Source: Membranipora membranacea
Taxonomy: Eukaryota; Bryozoa; Gymnolaemata; Cheilostomatida; Membraniporidae
Assembly: GCA_914767715.1 (NCBI GenBank)
Contig: OU612074.1
Location: 3,363,501 to 3,427,500 of the forward strand
DNA length: 64,000 bases
Direction of reading: 5' to 3'
Position numbers and translations under genes: made by a program. The number at the start of each line of letters is the position of its first letter. Position 1 is the stretch's first letter. Below are positions 23,280 to 44,800 of this stretch, one piece after another. The notes under the pieces were generated by a model that saw only the letters and a program-made list of their open reading frames with translations, had not been told where the DNA came from and searched no databases.

Positions 23280-26200
23280 TCTTCTGCAAATGTAGTGACG
23301 TAACTTTTCTTGATAAAATCTGTAAAAAATATAGTGTCGATAATATAGATGCAGTAAGTTAATTCTCTGCTAATCCTAAAAGTAACCATTGGCTATACAA
23401 GAGATTACGGTATTGCTCATGGAGTGACTACTACTACTAGATACCCTAATAACTTTTGACAAGAATGTACCTCCAAGAAAACCTGCTAAAACCCTCCCAT
23501 AAAACTAAGATACACCCTCGAGGTGTGAGACTGTTTAAAACTACCCTTAGCTGTACTTTCCATAGGTTAGGATTGGGGAACTTTTAGATCAATTTTTAGA
23601 AATTTAATCAAGCCACGCCTCTTTCATAAATAACAAAGGAATAGGCCAGGGTTTGCTGCTCATTACAACCAATCAGCTTGCTTATGTTATCTGCGTGGGG
23701 GGGGGTCAAGAGTTTGGGGCTCAGACTAGGTATCTGCTCATGCCTGATACAGTTCTTCAAATTATCTTTTCTTAGATTGACTACTATCTCTTGTTTTGAT
23801 AGGGGATTTTGGGGTTTGGTAAGCTATTCGGCTTCAATGGGTCATATGTTGCCTTTCAAAACTGAACACAATTTATCAAGTACAGCAACACGGTCACTAT
23901 ACTGCCTGCATGCCATCTCTTTACGTGACTCCCAAGTCTGGATCATTGATTTGATACTGCTGATTTTTCTGACTTCTTTCTATCATTTCTATATCCATAT
24001 CTATTCTTTCCTATCATTGTGAGCGACAAATTTGCATTCTATGGTAATGTCACCAAATTCAGATTTTTAGTTGCTCCCAATGAAAGGTTATATGGAAGAA
24101 ATAATCTGACAAAATAATCTGATGGTAAAAATGCACCTTTAGAATTGAAATTCATCTGGAGGTTTGAACTGTTGACTAACTACCTTGTTATCTTGGAACT
24201 ATTTCCGTCATTAATAATTCATGCCAAGTAGAGCATTGAATTTTTTTACCATGCAACTCTGACTAAGCTTTATCACAATTTACTACCTGACTGTAAGATG
24301 CATTGGTCTTTGGGTAGGCGTTACAGTCTAACTAATAATTTATAAAATTTCACTAGGGTGTTATAATAACTGAATATATACTGAAATTTTATAAATTAGC
24401 TTGTTACATACAAGCTTATATGAACACAGGAATATGAAATTTCACAGCCGAGGTCACCGGACTGTCATATAGATCAAGGATCATTTTATCAGTCAAAAAT
24501 CGTATTTCCCAGATAACACTTTCTTTTCTGATTTTATATCAGGAGTAACTAATTTGCGATGCACTCAGTTGTATTGGAGGTATGAAAACGTGCCTAACAT
24601 CGCCGAAGATTTTTCCATACTTATCAGACGTCATCAGAAAAAAACAAAGGGATGGTACGATTTATCTTAATTAAAACTCATAGGAATCGGTTGCTCAGTG
24701 ACTGAATAATATTACGATTGTCATCGGATAGTCTAAGCAGGGAGAAAGGGAATTCTCCCCGGTCTAAGGCATTGTGGGTTATGCTTTAATCAGAGGAAAC
24801 TTATCAATCTACATTTGACCTGATTTTATACACTCATACTTACTTACACTTACACTCATACTTACTTACTGTCACATCTGTGAATATGTAGTGTTTGTCT
24901 GTCTGCACAGTTCTCAGTCTTGTTCTATCCTTATATCCTATAGTTCCCCCGCGATCAGGTTTATTGGCTTGCGAACCGAGTTCTAATGCTTATCTTACTG
25001 AATCAATCAAATTCCACACAGAGACCTAGAAACCAACAGGAGAAGGTATATGCAGCTCCAAGTGACTCAAAAAGTTTTAGGTAAAATAGGTGTGGAGCAA
25101 CGCCACTGCTGTACACCAGCAGCCAACCTAAAATGTCACTGGCATTGAAGTGAACATTTACACCATTCAGGTCACAATAATGCAATAAGTAGGATTAGAA
25201 ATTAAGCCTGCGATTGAATGGAGGGATTTCGAGTTGTACTCAAATAGCTTCTTGAGAACATGTTGTTAAATTACTGAGACTCCTATACTGGTTTGGAAAT
25301 AATTGACTTGACCTGCACTTTCTATTGTTCTATGGCTACTCCCTCATAAGGTTAGAAATGACTTGACCAAATGTGTGTAGGAGAAATAGAACTTCAACAT
25401 GACATAACATATAATGGCCATATAATTTACATTTTGTTGCACATGATTGTTTTGGGAATTCCTTAGACTATACCAAATTCATAACTTATTGATGAGTCTA
25501 TGGCTATACTAGAGCAAGTTTGTTCCCTCTGTGGTGGTCACTGGTGGCGGAGGGATATTGCAAATGTTTGGTATTAAGACGCCGCGATACCATATATCAT
25601 TTATAATATCCTCACTAAATACCAAAATCTGCTGCACCATATTTCAAGCTGTAAAATATATCACATGTGATGGTCAAAACACAGTTGACAGTGTGACCTC
25701 AGAGGTTTGCACAGCGTCGCCATTACTAACTTATAAACTGACAGCAGCCTCAGCTGATCCTCTGAGGTTGGACCAGGGGTTGCAACCTCAGAGTGCAGAG
25801 CGGTTCGCATCACATCACATTACTAACGTATAAACTTCAGCTGATCCTCAGAGGATTAATGTGTATATATAACAGCTCATAGAGGAACTGCTGAAGTTGC
25901 GACCTCTGTCACTGTGCTTAGGCCATTCTGGCACAAAGTAAGGAGTAAATCCGCTAGACAAGTCTAGTCTCGACAGTTTATTTAGCTCTTCTTTATAAAA
26001 ATAAACCATTTAAACCAATGATTTCAATTTGTACCCATAAGAATGTCAGGCAAGCCTTACAAGATCATACAAACGGCTCAGTTGAAAAAGTCTTCATGAT
26101 TTACAGAAAATTGCCAACTGTATGGTTGTCTTAATGCTCTGGCAGGAGTTAAAAATTTGTTATCACATTTTTCAAAATTTCTGAACTTTGAAGACTGTTT

Positions 26201-27812
26201 CTCAAATATCCATGTAATTAAAATGTGATTTCAGTATAATTATAAGTTTTGAGTCTACACTTTTCATTAATAGCAGAAACTACTGAGGATATACCAAGGA
26301 TTGTTAGGTGCTATGTACAACTGTCTATAACAGGCAACGAGATAGGGCTGCCACTTATAAGAAATGCGTGAGTAGCTGGGTTCGGGAATCTAGCCCTGGT
26401 ATAGGTACTGAGACCCTTCCTGCTGAAACTGTTAAATAAAATTCACTATGGCTGGCTAGAGTTGTCTACCCTGTCTAAAATGAAAGATAACTCATATAAC
26501 ACTTAATTTCCAAGTTGCTATATTCACATAACTATGAATATAGTGGTCAGGAGGCTGCCAGTGCAAGTCTGTGGCGTTACAGTAATTCAAGAATTCTTTG
26601 TTTGATAACTTTTTGCCTCAAACTCGCGCTTGCAGATGTCTGAGCACCTACGACTACCATGTACATTGCATTTTACCACTCATACATTCAACATCACATA
26701 GCAGTATTAAATGGGCTTAAAATTAATATTACAGACATTATATTTAGAGGTAACATTGATCAATGAAGTTCTAATATGAGCCAAGTATAGCAACAACAAA
26801 AAAGTTTTAATAAAATTAGTAAACTAAGCAATGAAGTGAAAAGCATGTATATGTTGTATATGTTTATATTGTCAGATATGGGTTCATTGAAATGGTAGTC
26901 CAAGTTCTCAGACCGCTGGAAGTGCTCAGAGTTTGTGGCATTACATAGGTTAGGGATGTTTGGTAATGCAATGCAACAAACTCATAAATCCAGCCGTCTG
27001 AGCACTATGTGGAGACTTTGTGAACCTGTGGTCAACAATACAGTATATCTTCCAACAGCCGAATAATTCTTATGACTTCTCAAAGCAGCTGACCAAAGTG
27101 TGGAGCACATGTCCCTACAATTTTGCATCACCTTGACAACAACATTTTCATGTCAGGACAGTTGAAGATTTTTTCACCAGACCTTAGATAAGTAGGGGAT
27201 ACAGATAAGGGTCCACCATACATGTCGGGATGTAAAAGGTGGACCTCAACTATCCACATATATATCCACATATAATAAGAGAGTCTATAAAATAGACTGC
27301 TTGATGGCAATACGACAGAATATCCAGTTTGAGACCCCTGTTCGGGCAAAACAACAAAATAACTGATCCATAGACTCAATATTATTGTATACCAAGTCCA
27401 TGAACTGAGCTAAAAGACTAAAAACAGGACTATATTTTATTCAATTATGCAACCACCATGTTTATTTGAGCAATACAACTAGAGTACTTGTTGATATAAT
27501 TAAATGATATATTGGACATTTTAGCATCACAGTGAAGGAGGGAGGATGATTAACATCAATACTGTTTAATATATCATGTAAGGCCTCCGTAATAGAATGG
27601 AATAAGTATTCGTGCATCAAAACTCTGTATAATAATGATATATTATATGAATATTATTACTGTTCTGATATTGTATCTTACTTGGCCCCGAAAGGTAAAA
27701 CTGATAGTAAAATAAAGTGCATATCATGTCGCTGTTGGAAAACTGATGAGGAAGATCAATATGTTTGCAGAGCCGCACGCCCGTCTGTCTCACATTGTGA
27801 TACCTCTCCATC
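23280..27812. other. Intergenic, no gene seen
   Basis: This lies upstream of the sulfotransferase gene and downstream of the SLC35E2-like gene. It contains a dispersed repeat copy at 24221-24318 and a 20-bp direct duplication near 24830-24868. The frame at 25531-25833 overlaps a degenerate two-copy repeat (TCAGCTGATCCTC) and is not convincing as a gene. No exon with both splice signals and a recognisable product was found. Confidence 0.45.
24221..24318 (+). repeat. Dispersed repeat, copy 1
   Basis: ATGCCAAGTA, then TTTTTTACCATGC, and finally TTGGTCTTTGGGTAG recur in the same order and spacing at 33391-33487. Confidence 0.75.
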
Positions 27813-27844
27813 TTGACTGAATTCATAGACAGATGTACTGTTAT

Positions 27845-28285
27845 ACACAATGCCGTACATAGCATCATACACAGCGCGATTCGTGGTGTCAAACACAACG
27901 TTATACACAGCGTCATGCGTGGTGACATATACAACGTTGTACACAGCGTTATACACAGCGTCACACACAACGTCATACACAGCGTTATACATGTTGTCAT
28001 GCGTGGTGACATATACAACGTTGAACACAACGTTATACACAGCGCCACACACAACGTCATACACAGCGTTATACATGGCGTCATGCTTGGTGACATATAC
28101 AACGTTGTACACAACGTTATACACAGCATCACACACGACATCAAACACAACGTTATACACAGCGTCATGCGTGGTGACATATACAACGTTGTGCACAACA
28201 TTATACACAGCGTCACACACAACGTCATACAAAGCGTTATACATGGCGTCATGCGTGGTGACATACGCAACGTCATACATCATGC
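27845..28285. repeat. 12-bp repeat organised as five ~84-bp higher-order units
   Basis: The basic unit is close to ACACARCGTYAT. Seven variants form a higher-order unit in which GCGTGGTGACATATACAACG recurs every 84 bp (near 27910, 27994, 28078, 28162 and 28246). Because 12 and 84 are multiples of three, several frames on both strands stay open for 150-220 codons; these are treated as repeat artefacts. It lies about 0.6 kb beyond the SLC35E2-like stop codon. Confidence 0.92.
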
Positions 28286-28900
28286 TGTGTGAGGGGGAAT
28301 GTTACTATCTGGCCGGCTGTTTGATGTATAGATGAGATTAGTATTATACCAGTATTGATTAGCTGAGATTTCCTAGAGGACAGATCCTATAGACCTGGAA
28401 AGAAATAATATAAGGTTATGTAAAGCATAGCGCATAAAATTTATAGATACAATGTAGTTATGTACATTTCACATATATATTTATTAAATATATATATATA
28501 AGACCCATGCGGCTAATTGATAATAAAGTATACAAATCTCATATTCTGTAGCAATTCATGGTTGATTTTATATTTAAAGTTTTGGTGCCTAAGGTCAAGG
28601 TCAATGCACATTGATACTATAATACCATTCACTGCCCCCTACCTAGGTATTAGTCCTAGGGCTACGGATATGTGTAAATTATGTAGCTAAATAGGGCGAT
28701 ATAAACCAATTATCACATACAAAAGCAACATGGTTACTCACGACCAGATTGGCAATACTATAATTATAAGGTAAATTCAACGTTGCTATTCCCTTCCCAT
28801 TTTATAGATAGAACAGAAGGTCATGTTTTTCATAATATTATTATACTATATTATATTATATAGGCGGTCTTACGCCAATCACTTACTTGTATTATGGTTG

Positions 28901-36629
<7,729 letters not shown>

Positions 36630-36643
36630 TAGAACCTCTAAAA

Positions 36644-38760
36644 CTGAAATGAGGGACCAACAAGCAGGTAAGAGATGGTCTCATCAATGCACAGCAATGA
36701 GGAATAAATTTTGATCAAGCAAGCGGAGAGGTTTAATTGCTGTTGTTGTCACACCCAAAACAAAATTTCCTTCAAATTTGGTTTTCCACGTTGGTAGGCA
36801 AGCTACTGTGTGGTAACAAATTTGATATCCAATCAAATTGTAGTATGAGGAATATTGGCCAATGAAAACTAACAACATTAAAGAAAGTTTTCGAGATTTA
36901 GTTTTGTGCAAACAGAGGACTACTCAAAAGAAAAACCACCGAGATTCTCAGATGGAGTTATACTGCCATACAATGAAAGGGGATAACTTACAACAATGAT
37001 GATGTTATCATAGACTTTGTGGTTTGCCAAAACTTTCTTTTTGGATGCTGTTAGGCACAGAGTAGGTCATAAGCATAAATGCATACGGTGATAATTTGCG
37101 AGCCAAATCTGACTGAACTGTACCTAATATTACACACATATATTAAGAACCCCCTCCACGGACAAACAGCCATGCTTGGGCCCTGGTGTTAGTTATGTAT
37201 TTCACTGTCAATAACCTTCTTTTGTAGCATGGTGATGTTGTGAGTAATCATAAATCTGGTACAAACTTTAAAAGAATAACTGCTAACGTGGAAAAACTCA
37301 TGTGCCCATAATTAATCAGTTTTCCATCGGCTCTATAAAAGAGAGGCACTGGTGGGTGCTCACTCATCACCAACATGAGAAGTAAATTCGGATGCAGCAT
37401 GTGCTGACAATCGAATGGATCATGACATCTGTATGAGTTATCATAAGATACTAAAGATATATTATAGATAGCAGAGCTAGTTTTTTTACTAGCAATGGAG
37501 ACAATTTAGTTTCACCACAAACGACATGACATCAGGTGTAAATGAAATTTGAGAACTGTATTATATTATTTTCAAAAAAATCCTCAAGAAATGTATGGGG
37601 GTTGAAAGTGTAAAGTTTAAACTCTGTGACTGACAGCACCACGCAAAAAGATCTACTTCAGTTTGTGTGACAAAATAACGCAAGCAAAATCTCTTTACAT
37701 AATTGTGTTAAATTCTGTGAAGACTTTTCAAGTTTTGTTTTGTTTCTTCGAATGTAGACATTTTGCCATTTTGTCCATGGCTGCTTATGTTCATTAACGC
37801 TGTGCCTGTAGCCTTCAAAATCTCACGTATAAACTTAAATTTCAATAATTTAAATCTAAAATCTTCCATATTTTATCATATTACTCAATTTCTCTTATTC
37901 CATAAACATGCTTTATTTTGCCTCCAACTCACAACATATGGAAACATGATCCTTTGTATATGAATTGATTTTTATATGGAATGCATTATTGCTCTCAACA
38001 TTTTATACAAATTACAATACATTTTATACTGATGACAACCACAGTGTGATTGTTTGTACGCATTCAATATGATATCGGCAATCAATAGTAAACTAAACAG
38101 CGCCAAGTGGACAAGTGTGACGAGACGATATCAGTTAGAATATTATACTAATACATATTATAAGAGTCACTCTTCATCAGGTGGAAAGTAGCTGTATCAA
38201 TTTTATGAACAACCGAGATCTCTAGCTAACGATTCTCGACTCATAACAAAAGTTTAACGACTCCTGAGTACTTAATTATTCAAAATCGCTGGTGGCAGTA
38301 AACATTCAAAAGCGATCTGCCAGTAAAGTTAATCTCTATTTCTCTCTCTCTCTCTCTCATCAGAAAGGTACATTTGTTTCTTATACCTGGCATTGGTCTC
38401 TCATTGTAGACCCAATTCAGGTCAGGTCGCTTCAAACTTTGGTGAGTGAAATAAAACTTAGTAATTTAAAATAAAGGAGTAAGAAAGAAAACAACATTTT
38501 TTTGTTACATATCACAGGAAAAATCTGAATTCAACTGACTGGCAAACTTATAAATATTATTCTGAAGCTTTTTTGTTTGTCTTGGCCTCGTTTCTCTATA
38601 ATCGTGGCTAGAGACAATAACTTGGTGGGCTTTCAAGCAGCAGCTGAGCCAGTGCGAAGTAAAAAATAATGATCCACTAACCAAGGAGTTAAACTCCTTG
38701 CTCTAACTAACTACTAAATACTCATCTATTCTATACTATATAAGTTATCATAATTTCAGG
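36644..38760. other. Region between divergent genes; possible promoters
   Basis: The SLC35E2-like gene runs left and the Ser/Lys-rich gene runs right from this interval, so at least one promoter should lie here. No TATA box or CpG cluster is convincing. A (TC)n tract occurs at 38341-38358. Upstream non-coding exons may be present but could not be identified. Confidence 0.4.
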
Positions 38761-38851
38761 TTTCTGATGTTAGAACACATCAGAGCATTACTTCTGGTGA
38801 CTGGAGTATGAATATGGCCATTCGTCGGCCAGTGTGAGAGCTGAGTGGACA

Positions 38852-41800
38852 ATGCCGAGGGCAAAGTCGTCCTCCTCATCCAGTAGTTCCAGCTCGAGCT
38901 CTTCCAGTTCATCAAGTTCATCATCGAGTAGCGATGAGAAAGAAAAGAAGAAAAAACAGCTCCAGCAGCAGCGTAAGAAGAAAAAGAAGAAAATTCTCCC
39001 TGATAAACAGCCTCGTAGCCGTGGTTCTAGTCCACGTTCCCCACCAACCCAACAGCACGTAACACCAAATAAGACTAAAAATAAGAAGAAAAAAGAAGCT
39101 AAAACCAAAGAAACCAAGAAGAAAAAGACACCAGCAAGACCCAAAACACCCGTCTCTCCTTCAGTCAGCCATCCTAAGAACAGAGCTACTGCTGACAGAG
39201 ATAGAAAGTCAGCAGCTGCCAGACATGAGAGATCGCTGTCTGCTGACTCAGCTCTACCTGATAATGTTAGTACTAAACTAAACTATCCTGAGAAACCTGC
39301 CCAAGGGAAACATTAGCCTATCTTGACAAGCTTTGTTTGCTCGCAAGAGTTGATAAGCTCTGACCCCCCCCCCCACCAACCGAACAATTAGCTTGTCAAC
39401 TTCAGTTTCCCTAGGCTGTCTTGACAAGCTTTGTCCATCCCCAAACCACCGAACAAAGCCTCCATACCTCCCCTGACATGCACATAACACAACTTACTGT
39501 GGTCAATGTTAAGATTTACTTAGACCTAGATCTGGTGGGTAGGTGGCAAACCTAAATCTGATATATCAATTATTTCTGGCATCATATGAGGTGAACTATG
39601 TAGGTTCAGTTTGCTTCGGTCTGGGCAGTTTATTTAACCATCAGCCACATATCGGTACTTTGAAATATTGGTAATCTTATCTGTGACTCACTGTGACAGG
39701 TGCTTCCGCTTATTCTTGAGAATGTGGTGAATCACACAGAGACAGACAGGTACGCTGTCGATAAGGATGATACCGTGGAGGCGTTTCTGAGAACTATCGG
39801 AGACGCTCGCGGACAGTACAGCACCAACACCGCACCTGACATAATACCCATACCTACACCTATACCTTACGGTCAAAGTAAGTGTCTACTTACATTTCAT
39901 ATTCCATCATTTCGGTGTGATGTAAATATTCCTACAATGCTGCCTTGGCCCAGAATTCACTTTAGCAGGTCAACTCCGTATGTGTCACCATTTATCTCAT
40001 CGATTTCCCTGGAGTGCATGAAAGCTGCATTGTGGGATACTCCTTTCCAACCTTGGTTGTAAAGTGTATGATCTATAAGTAGTTTCTCACACATACCATT
40101 AGAACTCCAATAAATATATTTTCGGGTCTCAATCATACTTTTTGACTATTTTGTCTATTTTATGGAAGCTCTGTACACTAAGTTTGATGAATCTTGATTC
40201 CAGATTCCAGGCCTTCCAAAACTGACCCGCCATCAGATTCAGCTAAAGTACAAGCACCTGCTTATAATGGGAGGGAAGCACCTGCTGCTTATGGTCATGA
40301 TGACAGCGATAATGACACTGGGATGTACACCGAACCACACTCTAAATACAGTCAAGGGACACAACTACTCCGACAGAGAATTCAACCACCACAAAGTCCA
40401 GGTAGGGGGAGCCAAATTATGTTTATCACCTGCCTTTTTAAAAGAGAGAGTGGCCGTGGTGCAATTTGTAGGGCATTGGTCTTTCAATCAATTAAATTCC
40501 CGGCGGATCACGGTGGTCCCAGGAAGAGAATTCGACCTCAAATGCTCCTGTGTTCCATCAGGATCCAGTCCATAGACCCGTACTGATACCGAAAGCAAAA
40601 ACACCAAGCAATATCTAGGTTTCTCACATGGTAACACAGGGAATCGAGTGGTTGTGAGTTATTTTTTTATCTGCCTTTTTAAAAGGTTATCACTTTCTTG
40701 CATTATCTCACTCTGACACAAGATCACCAAATAACATTGCCATGATGTTTTCGTAGAATTTGATTCATTCAGAGTTTTTGTACTCAGATTGGACAGAGCA
40801 GCGTTCTTTACCGTCCGTTGTCTCGAGTCACACCATCTATATTGAAACAGCTATTGTTCGAAAAACACAAAATTATGTCACAACACGTAGAGACAGCGTT
40901 GGTTATCTCCACCTTTTTTCTCCAATGTGAAGTATAGAGGCTGGCTGGCAAACAGGACCTAGTAAAAAGGCTGAATAGGTTTTTTGTGTAGCACAGCACT
41001 ATAATAGTTTGTTTCTCAGCTTATCTATGTGTCACAGGACTGTAGTTTAGGTAAAATAGTAGGGGGGCAAAAATCCTTGAAGTTACACCAGGTTGGGTAT
41101 TGCAAGCTCCCTGCCTCAAAGTCCAAAGTGTTTTAACTACTTGGTTTTAATGATATAAATAGCAGATAGAAGTTCTAAATGAGCTGATTCTGACTTAGAA
41201 TACTCAATTGCAGCATTTTTAGGCCACTCTATTGAGCATTCTAGTGGTGGCAGGGCTACAGGCCAGTGTCAGTATTAGAAGAATAGCCAGTTTTGTCAAT
41301 AGTCGTGGGGACATATCCCAGGAACCTGTCTCAAAGATCGAAAAAACTTGCTATGAGTGGTACTTATGGTTGTCTGCAGGTCATTTAGTGTATGGATTAT
41401 ATATTTTCGCTGCACAATATGCTGTAATGCCTTTAATACCTAAGCATAATCAAAACACCTAAACAATGCAGCAATCACTCAGAAAATCAATGTTAAAACA
41501 AGGCGGTATTATTTAATGGGTAACTGGTAGAAAGCAAAATGCATCCTTTACAGTTATGCCTTTGTTAACAGACAATTAGGCAGTTGATTTAACTGAAGAA
41601 TGAAGAAAGATGGCAGAATGCCAGACCATTCATACTATAGTATGTAGTGATCTTATCGGTGACCTTATCGCAAACATCATAAGTTCTAAAAAGTCTCCTG
41701 CAGAGTTGTAGGCTTGCTGTGGAGAGGAAACTGTCTATTGACTTTGACTTTGACGTGTTTACATTTCTTCAAAACATTGCGTGCGTGAGCCCCAACAACA

Positions 41801-44800
41801 GTTAGTAAATATCCAGACCCTGCAGTCTCCTCATTTGGTTCCACTCCCAAACTTTTACACCTTAAACGCCCATTTAACTAAAGACATAAGCGTACCACCA
41901 GTAGCTACCCGCTGGCTGTCAGTGTGTTTTAGCACCTCAAATTAGGAACCAGTTCCTCAGTTAGATAGTCACATTGACTGTCTATCGAACTCTTCTTATT
42001 TAAATCAGTGACATAAAGGCAAAGATACTTATAAATAGCCAGTGATATCAAAGTCAGTTTGATATGTAACAGTTCGGTAGTCAACTCTTGAGTTCTTTAG
42101 GGCGTTTAGATTTGCCTGCGATTCATGTTAGCCTGTAAGCCATCCACTTTGTATGTATGTAACTTTAGTTCAACCATGGAAATATTTAAATGCGGGGAGA
42201 TTGAAAAATTACCATAAAAGCTGTTTTCTGGTTTAAAAAAAATGGCGAAAGTGGTCAAAAAGTAAAATGAAAAATTTTTGTCTGAACTAGAAAAATTGTA
42301 AAAAAACTTAAAGGCATCCCAGAAATGGATTTGAGGGGATTTCTCCCTAAGTTGATTTCTGGTTTGGGGTTTTGTTTTGAAGATTTGCACTCACGTGATG
42401 GGCTCGCTGAACATGATGATTTGTGCCTTTGGATCAGTTCACTTTGATATACTGAGCTAATTCTGCACAGTCTCAGTAACCAACAATTTTTGATCATGAC
42501 ATTTCAAAAAGGTAACATCGATAATCTCAAACTCTGATATACCATTTAGAATTAGAAAAAACACTCTTTCTTTTGTTTTCTCTTTCCTGCTGCTGGTCTT
42601 ATCAATCAATAGTCACTCTAATAACTGACCAGACAGAGGAATAAAAGTAATATATATATATAATATTATTATATGGTGTATTCGCGAACTTAATAAATTA
42701 CAGTATTATTTATTAGGTCTTCGCTTGTACTAGTATTACTTTGCTGCCGGCGTAATTGGCCATTCTTTTTAATTTTGAAATAGTCTTTGATTGATTTATA
42801 ACAAAATAGAATTTCAACCACTTGTTACCATAAACCAGCATAGACTGAGAGAAAAGTGCATTAATCTCTTTATTTACCTTCAGACTCAGCAGATCATAGA
42901 GGGAACAAGTATCCTCCCCTAAACTCTCACGACTTAAAGAAGAAATTCGAGGATTTAGTTAACATTGGTGCTAAACTGAAAGAGGAAAACTCAAAAGCCA
43001 GAGAAGACGAGTTTAAACAATGGAGAAAAGATAACAGGTCAGTTTCTGTTTGTCTGTATGTCTGCCGATTATTCAGACAGCAACTAGGGGTGATATTGTT
43101 TGTGCTCAATTCAATTATCGTACAGAAACCATTCATGCAGAATACAGTAACTGAATCTGCACCAGGCCGGTAGTTCTAGGGAAAGCAGGTACGCTCTAGA
43201 AATGCAATATATGCCATGACTGAATCAGCTCATTTCGGACTTCTGTTTGCTATTAGTAGCATAAAATCGATTTGGAGGCTGGAGATTAACTCCAGACTCC
43301 ACAGGAGTAGCTTACAATACCCAACCTGGTGTTACTTCTCACCCTCAAGGATTTCCGCCTCCCCTACCATTTTTCCTAAACTACAGGCCTGTATACTAGC
43401 CCACAAAACTTTCCTGGATGTTGCCAAGTATGATAAAAGACAGCGGTCAGGTCATATGATCCAATTTTGAGGAGACTAGTCTTAGATGAATTTGAGTGAG
43501 AGTTGGCTCATACCGGGTTCTCATCCAATCAGAACCTTTTGATAACCGAGTATTGTGCAAAACATCACTAAGGCATTAACTATTTATTAGACATCAGTCA
43601 ATTTGTATAAATTTGCCATACAAAATATATCATGGTCAGTCCTTGGGGTGTTTTTGAATTGTTTTTATCACATGAAAGCAGACAATGTGCATATTTTAAA
43701 ATATGTTACATGCTCTGGTGCAATATATCAGTTTCATCCTCATCCAAAATGTCAGGACTCTCCTCAACAAAGAGGGCATGTGATGTGTAGTTAGGTCTCT
43801 GCCCCTTGTTTACAATGGAACTTATAGATCATAATGTTTTACACAACAAAAAACATTTATTCTAACCAGGAGTAGTTTTCAGCTTATTTCAGTTGTTATC
43901 ATTCCGCTATTTATATGCAGCTAAAACCATATTTTCCTTATTTTCAGCACTTTTGACTGTTTAGTTTCGGTATTTAATTTCATACTAATGAAAATTGACT
44001 GTCTGTATCAAGCTGTTGTTGCTAATAATTGTTTTTAGTTACTGGGATATACGTGTAAGGTAAACAACCTTTCATAAGCATGTAATAAGGCATAGCCTGC
44101 ATTAACATAGAGCTGCCTACCAGCTCTTCATGTACAAGCACCCTTTACTAAGAACTTTTTGCAGTTTTTGCTTTATTATCATAATTGTCCTCCTCTTGAA
44201 TAGTAGCACACAACTCCTAATACACTCCATTACCCATAATCCTCTTACATGAATTAACAAGCTCTTTTCCTGATCCTGACTAACACAAACTCCCAGCTAA
44301 CCCAACACCAATAGAAAAAGCAATGTTGTTGCCTCTGTTGTTAACATCCCTGACATTTGAACTAATATTAATTGAGACTAAACTTTGCAAACTTTTTATT
44401 TAGTAGAATCTTTTGAGTTCACACCTAGATTGTAGTGGCTCATTAGAATTTAGTAGCAATAATGCATGCAATTATTTTCTAGAAATGTTGTAAAATATAT
44501 TGTAGTTTAAACCTCGATCGGTTTTTAGTGGACTTCTGGGAATTTCCTTGCAGTCTAATGTGTGATCCAACTTGGCCAGCTCCTAATAGTCAGAAACCAT
44601 TATGATTTGTGGTTTGTAATGTTTTATTACATTATTTCATTTGCCAATCATCCTCCTTGATGATAAAACCATAGACATATCAATCAACACTCTATTTGAC
44701 AATCACAAAAATAATATATGGAATCACGCAGGGAGCGCTCCTTTTTACTTCCGAAGCTGCAAATATTTTCAATTTTTATGTAATTTTTTTCAGGGAAAAT

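Noticed and set aside
27617-28292. Open frames of 159-219 codons on both strands
   Set aside because: Produced by the 12-bp/84-bp repeat; both strands and several frames are open together.
38788-39144. Minus-strand frame rich in Phe, Leu and Glu
   Set aside because: Antisense shadow of the Ser/Lys-rich exon.
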